Source: Auriscalpium vulgare (Eukaryota; Basidiomycota; Agaricomycetes; Russulales; Auriscalpiaceae). Taken from it: a stretch of 64,000 bases of DNA. Both the position numbers and the translations under genes were made by a program. The stretch lies in assembly GCA_019915015.1 (NCBI GenBank), contig JAHBBC010000019.1, positions 1,041,283 through 1,105,282 of the forward strand, written 5' to 3'. Shown in pieces: positions 45,132-58,141 of this stretch (positions are counted from its first letter, which is position 1; each line of letters starts with the position of its first letter). The notes beneath the pieces are model-generated. The model searched no databases and was not told the origin of the DNA. It saw only the letters and a list, made by a program, of their open reading frames with translations.

Positions 45132-47460
45132 ATATGGTGTGGACAGGACGAAGTAGTGGTGGAGAATTAATGTATTCCGTGGTTCTTCGGCTGGAGAGCC
45201 AATTCCCTGAAACCCCGCCGCCGTCGCAGTCAGCGACAAGCGCACAAAAATGGTTCACACGACGCACCGAGTCATCCATCAATTTGTTCAGTCCCGGCCA
45301 CTTGGTTGAGAGGACCGAGGTAGTCTCCCGTGGCTGACCTTGGCACAGAAGGCAGTCGTTCTGTTACAGACCGAGGTTACTCTAGGAAACATAATCCAGC
45401 CGCTGTGCAGCCGTGGGGTGGAGTTTGGAGTCGGCGATGACCGGCAGGGCTCTTCGGAGGGCACGCATGTCGCAGGCGTTCCATCTGGGAGAGTCGGCGG
45501 CCACAGGAGCCAGGGCGATGTCCATCGTATGGCTGGGATATGTTGTGCACTGATTTTGGGCGGGTTTGCTGAACGCTTGAACCGATGCGGGTGTTCAGGA
45601 CAGGAGAAAATCGGGAAAAATGGTTGGGAGATGAATCCTCCACATTTTCAGAGAATGAAGCAGAGGCAGCGGTTGCAATGACTGAAGGCGACGTTGAGAC
45701 TCAGACTAGGTCGTCCGCGCAAGGCTCGGCCGACGCGTGACCAACCGCCAAGGCTTTCCCTTTGTCTGCTGCTCCCCCATTTTTTGGAACATTAATTCCG
45801 GTCACCGTCCTGGGATAGCGGCACGAAGCCATCAATATCGCTGCCAGTCGACCCCTCGCTTCATGCTCACCCGGATTTTCTTACCATTTTCTCTGTAATG
45901 TGTGAAGATCGGCGACGGCTCTCTCGTCAACCCCGTCCGCTCGCGCCCCAAGGTCAAGTCGACATGAAGACCCGCGGATGATCATCGATCAACGGTCAGC
46001 CCCAACCGACGACAGAGGGAATTAGAAAAGGGGTGATTGGGTGAGCAGCTCGAGTTTACTGTCCTTCGCTGTTCTGAGCCCTCTCCTGCGCACACCGCCA
46101 GACATTCTTGCATATCTGGCCAGCCGCACGGACAGCCATCTACGCATCCCGTCCAGCAAATCAGCCGTCGTCACCAGTGCCTGCCGCGCGCTGCCAGCCA
46201 TCCACACGCTGCCCGCCTGCTGCATTGGCAGAGGTGCATGGTCGCCTAGTCGCGAGGTATCGGCTGGCGGAGGCCAACACAATTCGTCTCTTAGCCAGGC
46301 GAAGACTTCGTGCAGTCACCGAATTATCGTCGCTCGCGCAAGCCAACCCGCTACGCTCGCTAGGCTGGTGTTTTGCGGATAAGCCAGCAGCCGCTTGTTG
46401 GCCGCCTCCCCGGCTGGCCAGAGACGGCCGTCATATCTGGTAAGCAGACTTTTCGATTCTCTCGAATTTCTTTCCTTCTTGTTTCCTTCTTGTTTCCTTC
46501 TTGGTGGACGCCTTCGTCGGTTCGCTTTGTTGTTGCTTTCGGTTCGCGCCGCGGTCCGTGTGACTGTCGGTTGTCGCGTCGTCTTTCCTTCGTGTTCGTG
46601 GTCCAGGACAACGTCCATCTACCCTCTCGACGCTGCGCACAACTATCAGCGATTATTCCCATGCTATCGCCCGACATGACTCGCGCGAGAATGCGCGTCG
46701 ACTCGCCTTACTTAGCCCGCGCCGCACCGTCCATGTGACGTGTCATTGTGACATGTCACATTGTGTTTTGTCGGGCGAGAGTCGAGCGTATATATATGTT
46801 GGAAGTTGATGTTCTTCACGAGGGCATCCATGGCAGTTGTCGAAAGCTGTGGGCGTGGTGCAGCATGGTGGACGCGGCGTAATCGGCGGTTTGAACCAAT
46901 TGGTTGGACATATGATGCGCGATGCTCTTTTGAATGGTGTCCGTGCTCGAAGATGTTGATGTTGACTGACCCGGACTGTCTGCAGCAGCGCATACATGAC
47001 CTGGCATTTATTTCCGAACTCCCCAATTTCTTCCGAGTGTCGCAGCGGCGGGGGAAACGACTCCTCGTATATGACCTGTCCAGTCGCCGACGCCGGACGC
47101 CGGATAGCACCACGACACTGTGCTCATACGAGAACCACGAGTTAATGCACACTCTTCGGATGTAATTACTCACATACGTCCAGTCGTCAGATTAATAAAA
47201 CGGCTCAAAGCTGCATTTGCCAAATTTCTTCCGACGACGCGCGATCCTGATCAACATCTCTACGAACCCTCCCCGTGTTCAGTCACCACTGACCTCCTGC
47301 TCAAGCGGTGAGGTCTGCACAGGGTACCAATGGAGCGATGGGGCGACGCCGAGAGGGGGCTGAATTCACTGCACGACTGCGCGCGCAGACGAGGTACGCG
47401 CCCGCCCGCGCCCCATCCCAAACTAGTGCAAAGGCTACCTCGCGCCGCGCAAAGTCAATC
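45132..47460. other. Module 2 spacer, homologous to modules 1 and 3
   Basis: No gene supported. Recurring blocks: CGACGCACCGAGTCA (about 45,262), ACTGAAGGCGA (about 45,680), CATGACTCGCGCGAGAA (46,675) followed by CATGTGACGTGTCA, and the promoter block near 47,375. Blocks and order match the other two spacers. Confidence 0.6.
46471..46503 (+). repeat. Three tandem 11-bp units
   Basis: TTTCCTTCTTG repeated three times without change, within the module 2 spacer; the corresponding region of module 3 has related TTCC/TTCTTG words but no array. Confidence 0.85.
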
Positions 47461-47474
47461 ATCGCGGGGTTCTT
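47461..47474 (+). promoter_or_regulatory. Conserved promoter motif of S2
   Basis: ATCGCGGGGTTCTT, 179 bp before the S2 start, in the same flanking context as the S1 and S3 sites. Confidence 0.5.
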
Positions 47475-47639
47475 GCACGCGTTGCCGTTGACATATAGAC
47501 TAGCCCGCCTCCGATGGCTGCTTTTCATCTCTCCTTTTCTCCCCATCTCCCTCTCATCTATCGTTTTCTTCGCTCTCTTATCGCTCCATTCAACGGCCCT
47601 TTCCACACACTCTTTATCTCTTTCCAGCTGCCGCTTGCG

Positions 47640-48430
47640 ATGCGAGCGCGCGTCTGTCCTCCCTACCCCTCCATCGATTGGGTTCTCACTGCCAGCGAAA
47701 ATCCCAACACCGTCAGGCCGCTGCCGCCCCGGTATCGCGTGCCGCAGGAGAACCAAACGACGACACCGCAAATGGCTCAGCAGCAGAATCGTTTGCGCCG
47801 CGCACAGTCGGAGGACCACATGGTGCGTGGCGCCTTCGTCTCATATGATACGCTCTGACAATCTCGTCAGAGAACCGTGGACTATCGTTACACTCGCCCC
47901 ACAATGCCCCAACTCCCGGCGACGCGTCCCCCAGTGCCGTCGTCGGCGTTCAAGCTGCCCCCGCCTGCTCTCACAGTAATCAACTCCTAGTGGCCCGTTT
48001 ATTCTGCCGCCTGACGCCTCACCAGGCCTCTACCGACCGCTGCAAGCCAAAGTACCAGCAGACGGCGGAGCCGCCCCTCGTCGTACGTTGCGCTTTACTC
48101 GCTGCTTCGTCCGCGCTAACGTGACGACACCAGCCGAAAATCGTCATCCAGGACTGGGATGGCGTGCAAACAATGCCCGACGCGTTGAGCGCGGACAGCT
48201 CGACGATGGCGACGTTTAGGGAAGCGAATGGGCGCGGCGCGCGTAGGCGGATGAAGGTGCTCTCCAAAAAATCTTCGTACGCCGTCGTTCTTCTCTCAGG
48301 CACAGAATGCTGACGTTGCTGCTTTTGGCGTGTACAGGCCCTCTTTGCGGGCATGCGCGGCGTCACTATGCGGCGCGTGAAAACTGTCGAACAGCTCGAA
48401 AACGATTTGAAGTTCGATCTTCTCAATTGA
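47640..48430 (+). CDS. S2, paralogue of S1, unknown function
   Basis: Five exons like S1. Exon 1 from the ATG at 47640: YPSIDWVLTASENPNTVRP to SEDHM. Exon 2: RTVDYRYTRPTMPQLP to KLPPPALT. Exon 3: ASTDRCKPKYQQTAEPPLV. Exon 4: PKIVIQDWDGVQTMPDAL to MKVLSKKSS. Exon 5: ALFAGMRGVTMRRVKTVEQ, LENDLKFDLLN and stop at 48430. Intron positions and phases match S1. No known domain. Protein about 190 residues, basic in exons 4-5. The neighbour 387 bp downstream is a convergent aldo-keto reductase. Confidence 0.72.
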
Positions 48431-48816
48431 ACACAGCCCCTGCCCGTACCTCTGGATCCGAATCTCTTGCTTATTACCTCGTGCGTACTGTACATGATTC
48501 TTGACGCTTACTTGTATATACTAGATGAACCGCATGTATCTATATCGTGTTATTTGCCGTTCTTTGTTTGTCGTTCCTTGTTTGCCGTTCGAATTCGCAA
48601 AGTGTTTGGTCTCCTCTGACATGTACCGTGATCGCGTTCCCGAGGTGCAACGCTTGCGCAACCCGTGCAGCGGGTAAAGACCGGCAGTCCTACTGTACTC
48701 TTTGCTCATAATTCAAGTCACGAAATCTCCCACCATACGGTAGATCACATCATACACACATTGCATTCTAAAACACGAAAAAAGCTATTCCTTGTGGCAT
48801 TTGACACTATGCGATC
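48431..48816. other. Convergent 3' region, S2 and aldo-keto reductase
   Basis: No coding signal; both terminators. Confidence 0.4.
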
Positions 48817-50186
<1,370 letters not shown>

Positions 50187-51044
50187 TTCTGGAGCGGTAG
50201 ATCCAATGAAGAAACATACCTTCGTAGCATGCCTTTAAAGCCTTTCCAGACTCAGTGCGAGATGAGTAGTCGAACGTAGCATAAGCCGGATTGAAAGTGG
50301 ATAGCAAGCCCCGACTCGCACTCGCAAAACCGTTCAGGGCGTGGTCCGGAGGTCGGAGACGGAGCAAGTGGGCCACGGCCGAAGCCGGCTATGAGTCAGC
50401 AACAGCAACAGAAGTTAGAACCGAATGACGAGTCTCTTCGGCGCGCGGCACTGTGCTTGACATGTAGCAGATCGACCCTTTCCAAATCTCCGACTCGGGC
50501 TGTACATCGACGACCAGTCAGCAACACACACCTTTGAAATAAATAAAAGGCGCACATGTTGGAATTGAGTGCCAACTGAAACTGACTTGAAAGTTCCGCG
50601 CATTGGCGCACGGTCACATAGCCTAGACGACCACGTACTCGCGCCTTCGATGTAATGACCCGCTCACGATGCGGTAGCGCCTCCGCATGGACGGTAGACT
50701 TCATCATGATGGGGTTGTTTTCAACGCTGATCTTCTTCTCCAAGAAATGCTCAGTGGCAGAACGCTCATATGCGCTGGACGAGCACAACCGAAGGAGAAC
50801 GCGACGACTTTTGGCTCGAGCAATTCGACAGCTCTTTCGTTCAAGGAAGGAAGATGCGGTGGGCATTGAGCGGCGCACGCCTAGGTTGGGGGTCAGAGCC
50901 ATTAGGAGCCAATAATTTGACGCATACCTAGAACCGAGTCGTGCATCGAGAACTCGAAGCTTCAACTGCGGCGGCGAGACAAAAGAATCAAGCACAGCTT
51001 GCGGATTTCGTCGACGGGAGAATTCTTGAGCGACCGAGAACCGT
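50187..51044. other. Intergenic, aldo-keto reductase promoter to relic 3
   Basis: A 199-codon minus-strand frame (50,396-50,995) has no recognisable domain and looks accidental. Nothing else supported. Confidence 0.4.
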
Positions 51045-51224
51045 TCATCAGGTGCTGTTCAAGCTCGCGAACCGTAACAGGCGGCCGCGGCAGACGCGGG
51101 CGCGCCGAAGAAACTTCAGCGCGGCATAAGTGTCGAGGAGTCAAAGAGGTGCGGCAGTGCTGTGGAAGAGGATGTCGAGCGTTGGGTTAGATATTGGCGG
51201 GCCACCGGGTTGCTTGCTGCGTGA
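51045..51224 (+). pseudogene. Relic 3: 3' end of NRPS-like reductase
   Basis: Nucleotides TGTTCAAGCTCG (about 51,056) match the intact gene, and the last 60 bp read VEEDVERWVRYWRATGLLAA with stop at 51,224, against KEDVERWVGYWRNTGLLAT in the intact copy. Frames between these blocks are shifted. Nothing earlier in the reductase was recognised. Confidence 0.75.
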
Positions 51225-53768
51225 GGCCTTGGGAAAGGACTCCGAGGCGATGGTGAAGAATAAATTATATTTCGTGCACCTTATACACTTAAAGCAATGT
51301 ACTTCGGGATCTGGGGAGACACGTCTTTCGGATGAGCGACGGCAGACTGAGGCGACCACGGCACATCGCGCTAGGCCGTGAATGCATGCACGAAGGCGAA
51401 CGACATCGAGCAATCTTCCGGCAGATTCCCTGCAAACGCGCCGTCGCAGTCAGCCACAAACGCACACAAACGAGTAGTCAAAACGCACCGAGTCACCTAT
51501 CATCGTTCAACCCGGTCATTTGGTCCAGAAAGTCATCTCACAGAAAAAACCCTGAACACGATGACTGGACATTGAAGTCTTGACGCCTTGATATATCGAA
51601 CAACTGACGTCGGCATCAGGGATAGCCAGCTTCGGTTTCTAGGGGATCTGTCGACAATTGTTGGATCTTGGGTGAAGCGTCCGCCTTGCGGACGTTCTGT
51701 AAATCAGGAGAAAATAGGAAATAAACGCTCGGGGTCGAATTCAGAGAATACGACGAAAGTAGCGGTTGCATTGACTGAAAAGCGAAGTGGAAGGAGAAAG
51801 AGCGGGCTGGCGAAGTTTTGCGACGAGGTGGCCGGCGCCGTATCAACTCCGCTCTCCGACACGGCCACCTTTCCCTTTTCCCCTTCACCTTCTTAAAGAT
51901 CTTGGTGTTTTTCCTGGTCACTGTCCCTCGTAAACGGCGCATCCTAAAACCTGTCCATCGACTCTTCGCTTGGAGCAGAATTGGATTTTCGTACCATTTT
52001 TCTGTAATTCCTGGATAAGTTGCCGCAACTGTTCGTCAAGACTGTGTGCGCAAAATCAGGTTATACGATGCTTGAGGACGTTGGGACAGCGCATAGGGTC
52101 GGCGCAGCAGAGAGCATTGCAGGGTGACCGGGTGAGTCCATCGTTGCTTTGCTCACTCTTTGCTCTTGGATTCTGAGCGATGATTAGCCTTCCAGCTGTA
52201 TCAATGCGCCGCCGGGATGAATCATTACCGTCTGCTCGATTGTCGGACACACATCACCATGCGCGATTCTGGCCAGCCTACCAGCAAAACGTGTGGTACC
52301 GCCAGCCATCTGCACATCACCAGTCAGTCAACCAATATGGAGCATCCAATTATGCGTCACCAGCCAGCAACGCGCTGCAAACCACCCAGCATATTGCCAG
52401 CAGCTGAAATGCCAGTCATCGGCAACCGGACTGCATGGCCGCCGTTCGTACGTCGTCGGTCATTTTCGCATAACCAGTGCTGGGGCGGAGGCGAACCCAA
52501 AGCAGCTATCACTCAAACGTCCTCGTCACCGAGTATTCTTTGCTGGACCGAGCCTTTGTCTTGCGCTGACTAGCCTGCTCGATAGGTTGCCGTAATAAAG
52601 ATGGCCGTTTTTGCTGGTGAGCTGGCTTTTCCTCGTCGCCTTTCCTTCTTGTTGTCTTCTTTGTGTATGCCATCTTCGGTGGACGTCACTCGACCGTTGC
52701 TTGTTGCCCATCCGTGCTGCTGTCCACTGGCACTTCGTGTCGCGTGTCCTTCTTCACCATTCGTGCTTCATATTGTGGTCTGGGACAACCAGTACTAGTG
52801 CTGCCCGCCGTTCTCTTTTTTTTTTCCCTGACGCTGCACACGACATTAAGCGATAATTCCCATGCTGGCATGACTCGCGCGAGAAAGCCTGCCGGCTCAC
52901 CTTGTGCGTCCCATCATCCTCGTTCACGTGACGCGTAGCCTGCGAACAGTCACAGTGTGACACTTCGCGAATGAGTCGGGTGGGAGCCTGGCAGAGGCGC
53001 GGGTGCTATGGCGAGGGTGTTCTGGGTTGATCTTGCCGCGGGCGGGGTTGTGACGTGGCACTGGCAGGGGAGGGCTGCGAAATGGGCACGGTGTTCGCGA
53101 CGCCTCAGTTCGATGCGGACGACGGTGCGCGAGGCATGGGCTGACGGCCCGTGAATTGTGAGCTGGATAAATGATTCTTTTGGATTATGGACGTGCCGAG
53201 AGCAACCAGGCTGACTGACCTCTTCCATCTGCGAGGATCCTTCGTTGTATGTCGCGATTCCGACTTTGCACGTACTGTGTCGAGCCCCGCGCACAGTTGA
53301 TATGCATTCCCTGCTTGACTCCTGCATTGCGAGAGGCCTTTCAAGGCCGGCTCTGGATGTCGTGGGGACGACGACGAAGTGGCGCCTTCGTGGACGACGA
53401 TCCAGGCTGACGCCGCGACACTATACTCAATGCATGTGAAGACGGCGCTGCAAGGCACGCTCTGCGGATGCAACCCACTTACCTACTTACTAGTTCGCTG
53501 GGCCAACCAATCCGTTCGTTGAATACTGACATCGCGCGGCCCAGGTCAACAGCATATCCACGACGCATATTCTCCGATCACAGCCACTTCTGCGCTCCGG
53601 CGCACGCAGTGAGGGTTCGTATGAAGCAGGGCCGGGCACTTGGGGTAGGACCATTCCAGATCGTGAGGGAGCTCAAAGTCGACCGCCGTCTCGCTTGCGG
53701 GCGAAATACGCGCCCGCGCGCCCGCAGTCGCAAACTGGTGCAAACCACGCGCGTCGCGCGACGTCAAT
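51225..53768. other. Module 3 spacer, homologous to modules 1 and 2
   Basis: No gene supported. Recurring blocks: AACGCACCGAGTCACC (about 51,482), ACTGAAAAGCGAAG (about 51,774), CATGACTCGCGCGAGAA (52,868) followed by CACGTGACGCGT, and the promoter block near 53,690. A T9 run lies near 52,818. Confidence 0.6.
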
Positions 53769-53782
53769 ATCGCGGGGTTCTT
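53769..53782 (+). promoter_or_regulatory. Conserved promoter motif of S3
   Basis: ATCGCGGGGTTCTT, 188 bp before the S3 start, preceded by GCGCGACGTCAAT as in S1 (GCGCGAACTCAAT). Confidence 0.5.
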
Positions 53783-53956
53783 CAAGCCGCACATTGGCTA
53801 GGCTGTCTCCGATGGCCGCATTTTTTCGTCTCCCTCTCCTCTCCGCCTTCTCTCCCTCTTTTTCTCCTTTGCTCACCCTTCCGAGTCCCTCCCTACTACT
53901 GGCATCGATCCAGTTTCACCACACTCTTCACTTATCGTCTCAGACTGTAACTCACT

Positions 53957-54701
53957 ATGTCAACGCGCATATTTCCGTCTACAGACGGGGTCCTTGCGCC
54001 ACGCGAGAATCGTACAACCGTTGAAAACCCGCTGCCTCCACTGCCTCGTGCGCCGCAGAACAAGACGTCGGCACTGCAACATCCTCGTGTGCGCCGCGAG
54101 AAATCGGCGGACCACATTGTATGTCCTGCGTCTTATAAAATACACCTGCTGATGATTCTGACAGAGGACAGTCGAATATGACCATTTCACATGCCCCAAA
54201 AGCCTCAGATGCCCGTCCAGCCGGAAGTCGAGTACATGCAGCCCTTGCCCTCTTCCGCAGTAGGTGAAACCCGCTACTCCCGGTCATTCTCCTGCTCAAC
54301 AGTCCACCAGTTCACGCCTGATGACCCTGCCGACAGGCACCAGTGCACTGCGGAGTCGTTCATAATTGTATGACCTACTGGTGACATTGCTCCGTCCATG
54401 CTGAGGTCATGATCACAGCCGAAAATTGTCATCGAGGATTGGGACCATGTCGAATACAAGGCCGACGCGTCGTGGTCTTCCGCGGAGACCAACATCACAT
54501 CTAAGGAGGCAAACTCGGGGGTGACCCGCAGGCGCTGCAAGGTTATCTCCCAACGGTTCTTCGTACGTGCACACCTCAGCTCCGGTGACGGTAGTCTAAC
54601 GGCTTATACAGGCCTTCATTGATGGCATACGCATATCCATGCGCCGTGTCAAATCTGTCCAACAGATCGAGCGCGACTTGAGCTTCGATCTTCTGAATTG
54701 A
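53957..54701 (+). CDS. S3, paralogue of S1/S2, possibly decaying
   Basis: Same five-exon plan. Exon 1 from 53957: FPSTDGVLAPRENRTTVENP to KSADHI. Exon 2 opens RTVEYD. Exon 4: PKIVIEDWDHVEYKADASW to KVISQRFF. Exon 5: AFIDGIRISMRRVKSVQQ, IERDLSFDLLN and stop at 54701. Problem: in exon 2 the frame of RTVEYD does not continue into the S2-like MPQKPQMPVQPEVEYMQPLP. A deletion of about 7 bp relative to S2 (near 54,183) would cause this, and exon 3 contains a stop in the expected phase. So the middle of the gene is either spliced differently or broken; both ends are well conserved. Converges with the halogenase 358 bp downstream. Confidence 0.55.
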
Positions 54702-55058
54702 ACTTTGTCGCGTAGCTTCCTATCAGAATTTGCAGCCCTTGCGTATGTCCGTGCCGCCTCTTGACTTTCTTGGTGCCCAATTTCAAGTTTACTATAATTC
54801 GTCACGCTCACCTGTACATACTAGAACATATCCACATGTATCTGTAGAAATATCATCTTGGTTCCGCTGTCCGCATCCATAATTTCGCTCCGCGCGCCGC
54901 AGACCTCTCCTCCATCGAAGTCGTTCATCCCCTACGTACATAGCTCCACGCACATAGTATTCAACCTCGGCAATAAATATCGACGGTTCATATATGAAAA
55001 CAGTACGAGCACCCGTGCGCATGCCAATCTGATCGATCATTGCCACTCCTTGTCCACA
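54702..55058. other. Convergent 3' region, S3 and halogenase
   Basis: No coding signal; AT-rich stretch at 54,960-55,000. Confidence 0.4.
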
Positions 55059-57159
55059 TCAGCCTGAGGTAACCTTCTTCAGCCCCAAATTGCCCCGATC
55101 GCACGTCGTCACGAAGCCCTCGAAGACCTCATTACTGAACTGCTTCTTCGTGTCGAACATCGTCGCGTGCAGCGGCTTGCGCGCGTTGACGCTATGCAGG
55201 ATGTGCATCATCTCCTCGTCCTGCTTGCCGAACTTCTCCGCGACTTCGTCGGGCAACATGACGGGCCCGTCGGAGCGCATGAGGCTCGGGTCGATGCGCG
55301 CGCCGACGCTCTTGTACATTTCCGGCGTCGCGGGGTTGAGCAACCCCCCGCAGAAGTCAAGCGCCTTCTGGATCTCGTCTTCGGTCAATTCCTTGCCGAC
55401 CTCGCCGGCACCTTGAAGCACTGTGACAGAGTTAGGTGCGAACAATATCTTTTAATGGACAGAAACTGACCTGGACGGAGCAACGAGAACGCGCGGTCGA
55501 AGTTGCCCTCGTTGAGGTCCTGCATGACGGCTCCTTCTGCGCGCGCACCTGCTTGTACACACCAAGCACGAGGACCAAGAACCTGAGAACGGTCAATAAT
55601 TGACTAGAAACGGGGATAGATATAGATTCCAAACCTAGTGTAAGACGTTCCCACTTTGATGTCGAAGAAATCCGTGGCCTCCTTCTCCGTGCACTGGCCA
55701 CGGATGGAGGCCGCAATGGTGCAGGCAGCTGACAGAGCGCCACCGAGGGCCAGATGGATCCCAGACGAGAAGAAGGGATCGATGAAAGCTGGTCGGTCCT
55801 AAATTTAGGACCTCGGCTGATAAGGACCAATAATATGTGAACTCACCGCCTGCGTCTCCAATAATTCGGAAGTGATCTCCAGAGTACTTCGACGCGTTGT
55901 AGCTCCAATCACTTCCTGCACGGATTTCCTTGACGTTGCTGGCATTCTTCAGGAGCTCCTGAAGGCCTGGGGCAAGCTTGACTAGGTCGATGTAATGCTC
56001 GGTCAGAGGCGACTTGTCTGTGCCCTCGCAGCGCTCACGGGCCTCCCGTCTCTTGGCGACGCTGGCCTCGTCGGATGTGACAAACCCGACAGACGCCGTC
56101 CCATCGTGAAGAGGGATATACCAGGACCAGCCAGACTCATCTAAGATGTTCCAGATGAGATCAGCACACGGTTCAAATCATAAAACTTGAACAGTGGCGC
56201 ACCTGTAAGCGCCTCAAACCACGGGGCATTCTCGCGATTTGTACCGGGCGCATATACGCCGCCGTTCGTCCAGTAGCCCCATACAGCCATATTCTTGAGA
56301 CTCTTGTTGAAAGTGCGGTTGTGGAGATACTGCGTCGAGATGATACCGGCGCGGCCCGACGCATCGATGAGCCACTCGAAGTTGATTGTGCCCGAGCGCC
56401 CGTCCTTGGTTGACCATTCCGCTGCAACGGGGCGCTCGCCGTCGAAGTTTATCTTTCCCACCTTCACGCCCTCGTGCACGTGCACACCGTTTTTCCCAGC
56501 GTACTTGAGGAGCAGGTCGTCGAACTCAGAGCGAACCTGAGGGTTAGCCAGAGGTCAGAGAAAAACAGACGCGGCCTTGGGAGAACATGCTCACCACGTT
56601 CCACGAGAGGTTGTCCTTGTCAATGGAGAGGAAGTCCGTGTATCCCTCTTGGCTGTATTGATTCAACTTCACGGCGGCTCCGGGCTTCAAAGTCGTCCGT
56701 CAGTACGTACAGTATAGCGAGACCGGCGTTGATGCAGTACCTTCATAGTGAAGCCATGCTCGACGACCAGCTTGTCTGCCTCGATAAGAGAAAGGAAGGC
56801 GCTGGCAGACGGAAGGAGCGTCTCGCCAACGTGATACCTGAGCAGAAGGAGTAAGAGTGAGTGTCGAGGCGCTGTGACTCAATGAGCGGCACAAATACCT
56901 AGGGAACACATCGCGCTCTAGCACGGTCACTTCATAGCCATCTGATTTCCGGAGCGTCAGCGAACACATTTGAACGACGTCAATGGTGACAGAATTACCT
57001 CTAGCGAGTAAAGTGGCAGCATAAGACCCTGAAGGACCGCCGCCGATGACAAGAATCTGGGTCTTGGTTTCCTGTTTTCAAGATGTTCAGTGAACGGCTT
57101 CAAGGACAGTCAAGGGAAGAGGTGCGTAGTACAGGAGACGTGGTAGTGGTTGAGGCCAT
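55059..57159 (-). CDS. Flavin-dependent halogenase
   Basis: FADH2-dependent halogenase of the tryptophan-halogenase-like class, which adds Cl or Br to an electron-rich carbon. Exon 1 is tiny: MASTTTTSP from 57159, spliced over an intron (GTACTA..ACAG) to ETKTQILVIGGGPSGSYAA, the FAD-binding GxGxxG region. Next come YEVTVLERDVFPR, SFDRAFSLL, VHEGVKVGKINFDGERP, WLIDASGRAGIISTQYL, and the signature WSWYIPLHDGTASVGFV, which carries the WxWxIP motif diagnostic of the class. The second flavin motif FRIIGDAG spliced to AFIDPFFSSGIHLAL follows. It ends TCDRGNLGLKKVTSG. About nine introns, about 520 residues. No break seen. The substrate is unknown; the O-methyltransferase lies 1 kb upstream on the same strand, and this pairing suggests a halogenated, methylated aromatic. 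Confidence 0.9.
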
Positions 57160-58141
57160 TGTAGTTCTTGCTATTGCGCTGAGGATGGTCGAACACCCAC
57201 AGCCACCTCAGCCTTTTATCAGCTAGCGATCCCCGTAACAGCGCTCGTATACACTGGTCACAATATTTCGATAACATAGTCAAATTCCAGTTGACCAAGT
57301 CGAGTAAATGTCAACGTCGAGCCGTCGTGATGCATAGAACGTACGATCAGCCGCATTCTCGTCACCATTGAGCGCCTCTAGATCGGCGCAGCACTCTACT
57401 TGACCGCGTGGACCAACTTCAATCCCACACCAATTGTAGAAAGGGATAGTGGAACATACCACTTGAACTTGGCGAGAGACTCTTCTGGTGTCCCGGATTT
57501 AGTACATTTGCATCTAATATAAATAGCCCACTTCGTCGTTAACAAGCAGATTCGTGGATTGAGCATGCACGCAATAAGTAGTTGAGGAATATGGTGCATG
57601 AAACGATCCGCCACCACGCTCGCAGTGCGGCGGCGCTGAGTCAGCTACCTAAGCGCTCGTGAGGTTCAGCAGCTCAACCCAAGAATAATGCAGTGCTCAC
57701 CTTCGTTCTCTGTCTCACTAACACCAATCATCAGAGATGTTCAGCGTACGGATTACAGAAGACCGCCCAGAAGACCGCCCAACGCGCGATCGCACGGACG
57801 TCTGCGGCGCCGGGCTGATATGTACGGTGTCCACGCCGCTGAAACCAATCAGAAGCCAGTCAAAAATCGTGAGCGAATTCCCATGGTGAGCTTCCGCGTT
57901 GATAGATTCGAGTTTCGTGCGATAACTTCTTTGGGCCCTCGGGATCGTGATTCTGATTCGCAGAGCAAGGGAATACGTGCTGCGCGAGATGAGTTTGCAG
58001 ATTGGTATTATTGCTGTACATCTTCACAATAAACGTTGGGATGGGACTGGTTGAACAGGTGATACAAAGATCAGGAAGCACGATGTCGAACAATACAGAA
58101 GAGATATTTCCCGGATACTTCGCAATGAAAGACTGATCCTT
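57160..58141. other. Halogenase promoter, downstream of O-methyltransferase
   Basis: No gene supported. Near 57,755 AGAAGACCGCCC is tandemly duplicated (two units). Confidence 0.45.

Noticed and set aside
50396..50995. 199-codon minus-strand frame between the aldo-keto reductase and relic 3
   Set aside because: Composition and lack of motifs suggest chance; no partner exon fits.
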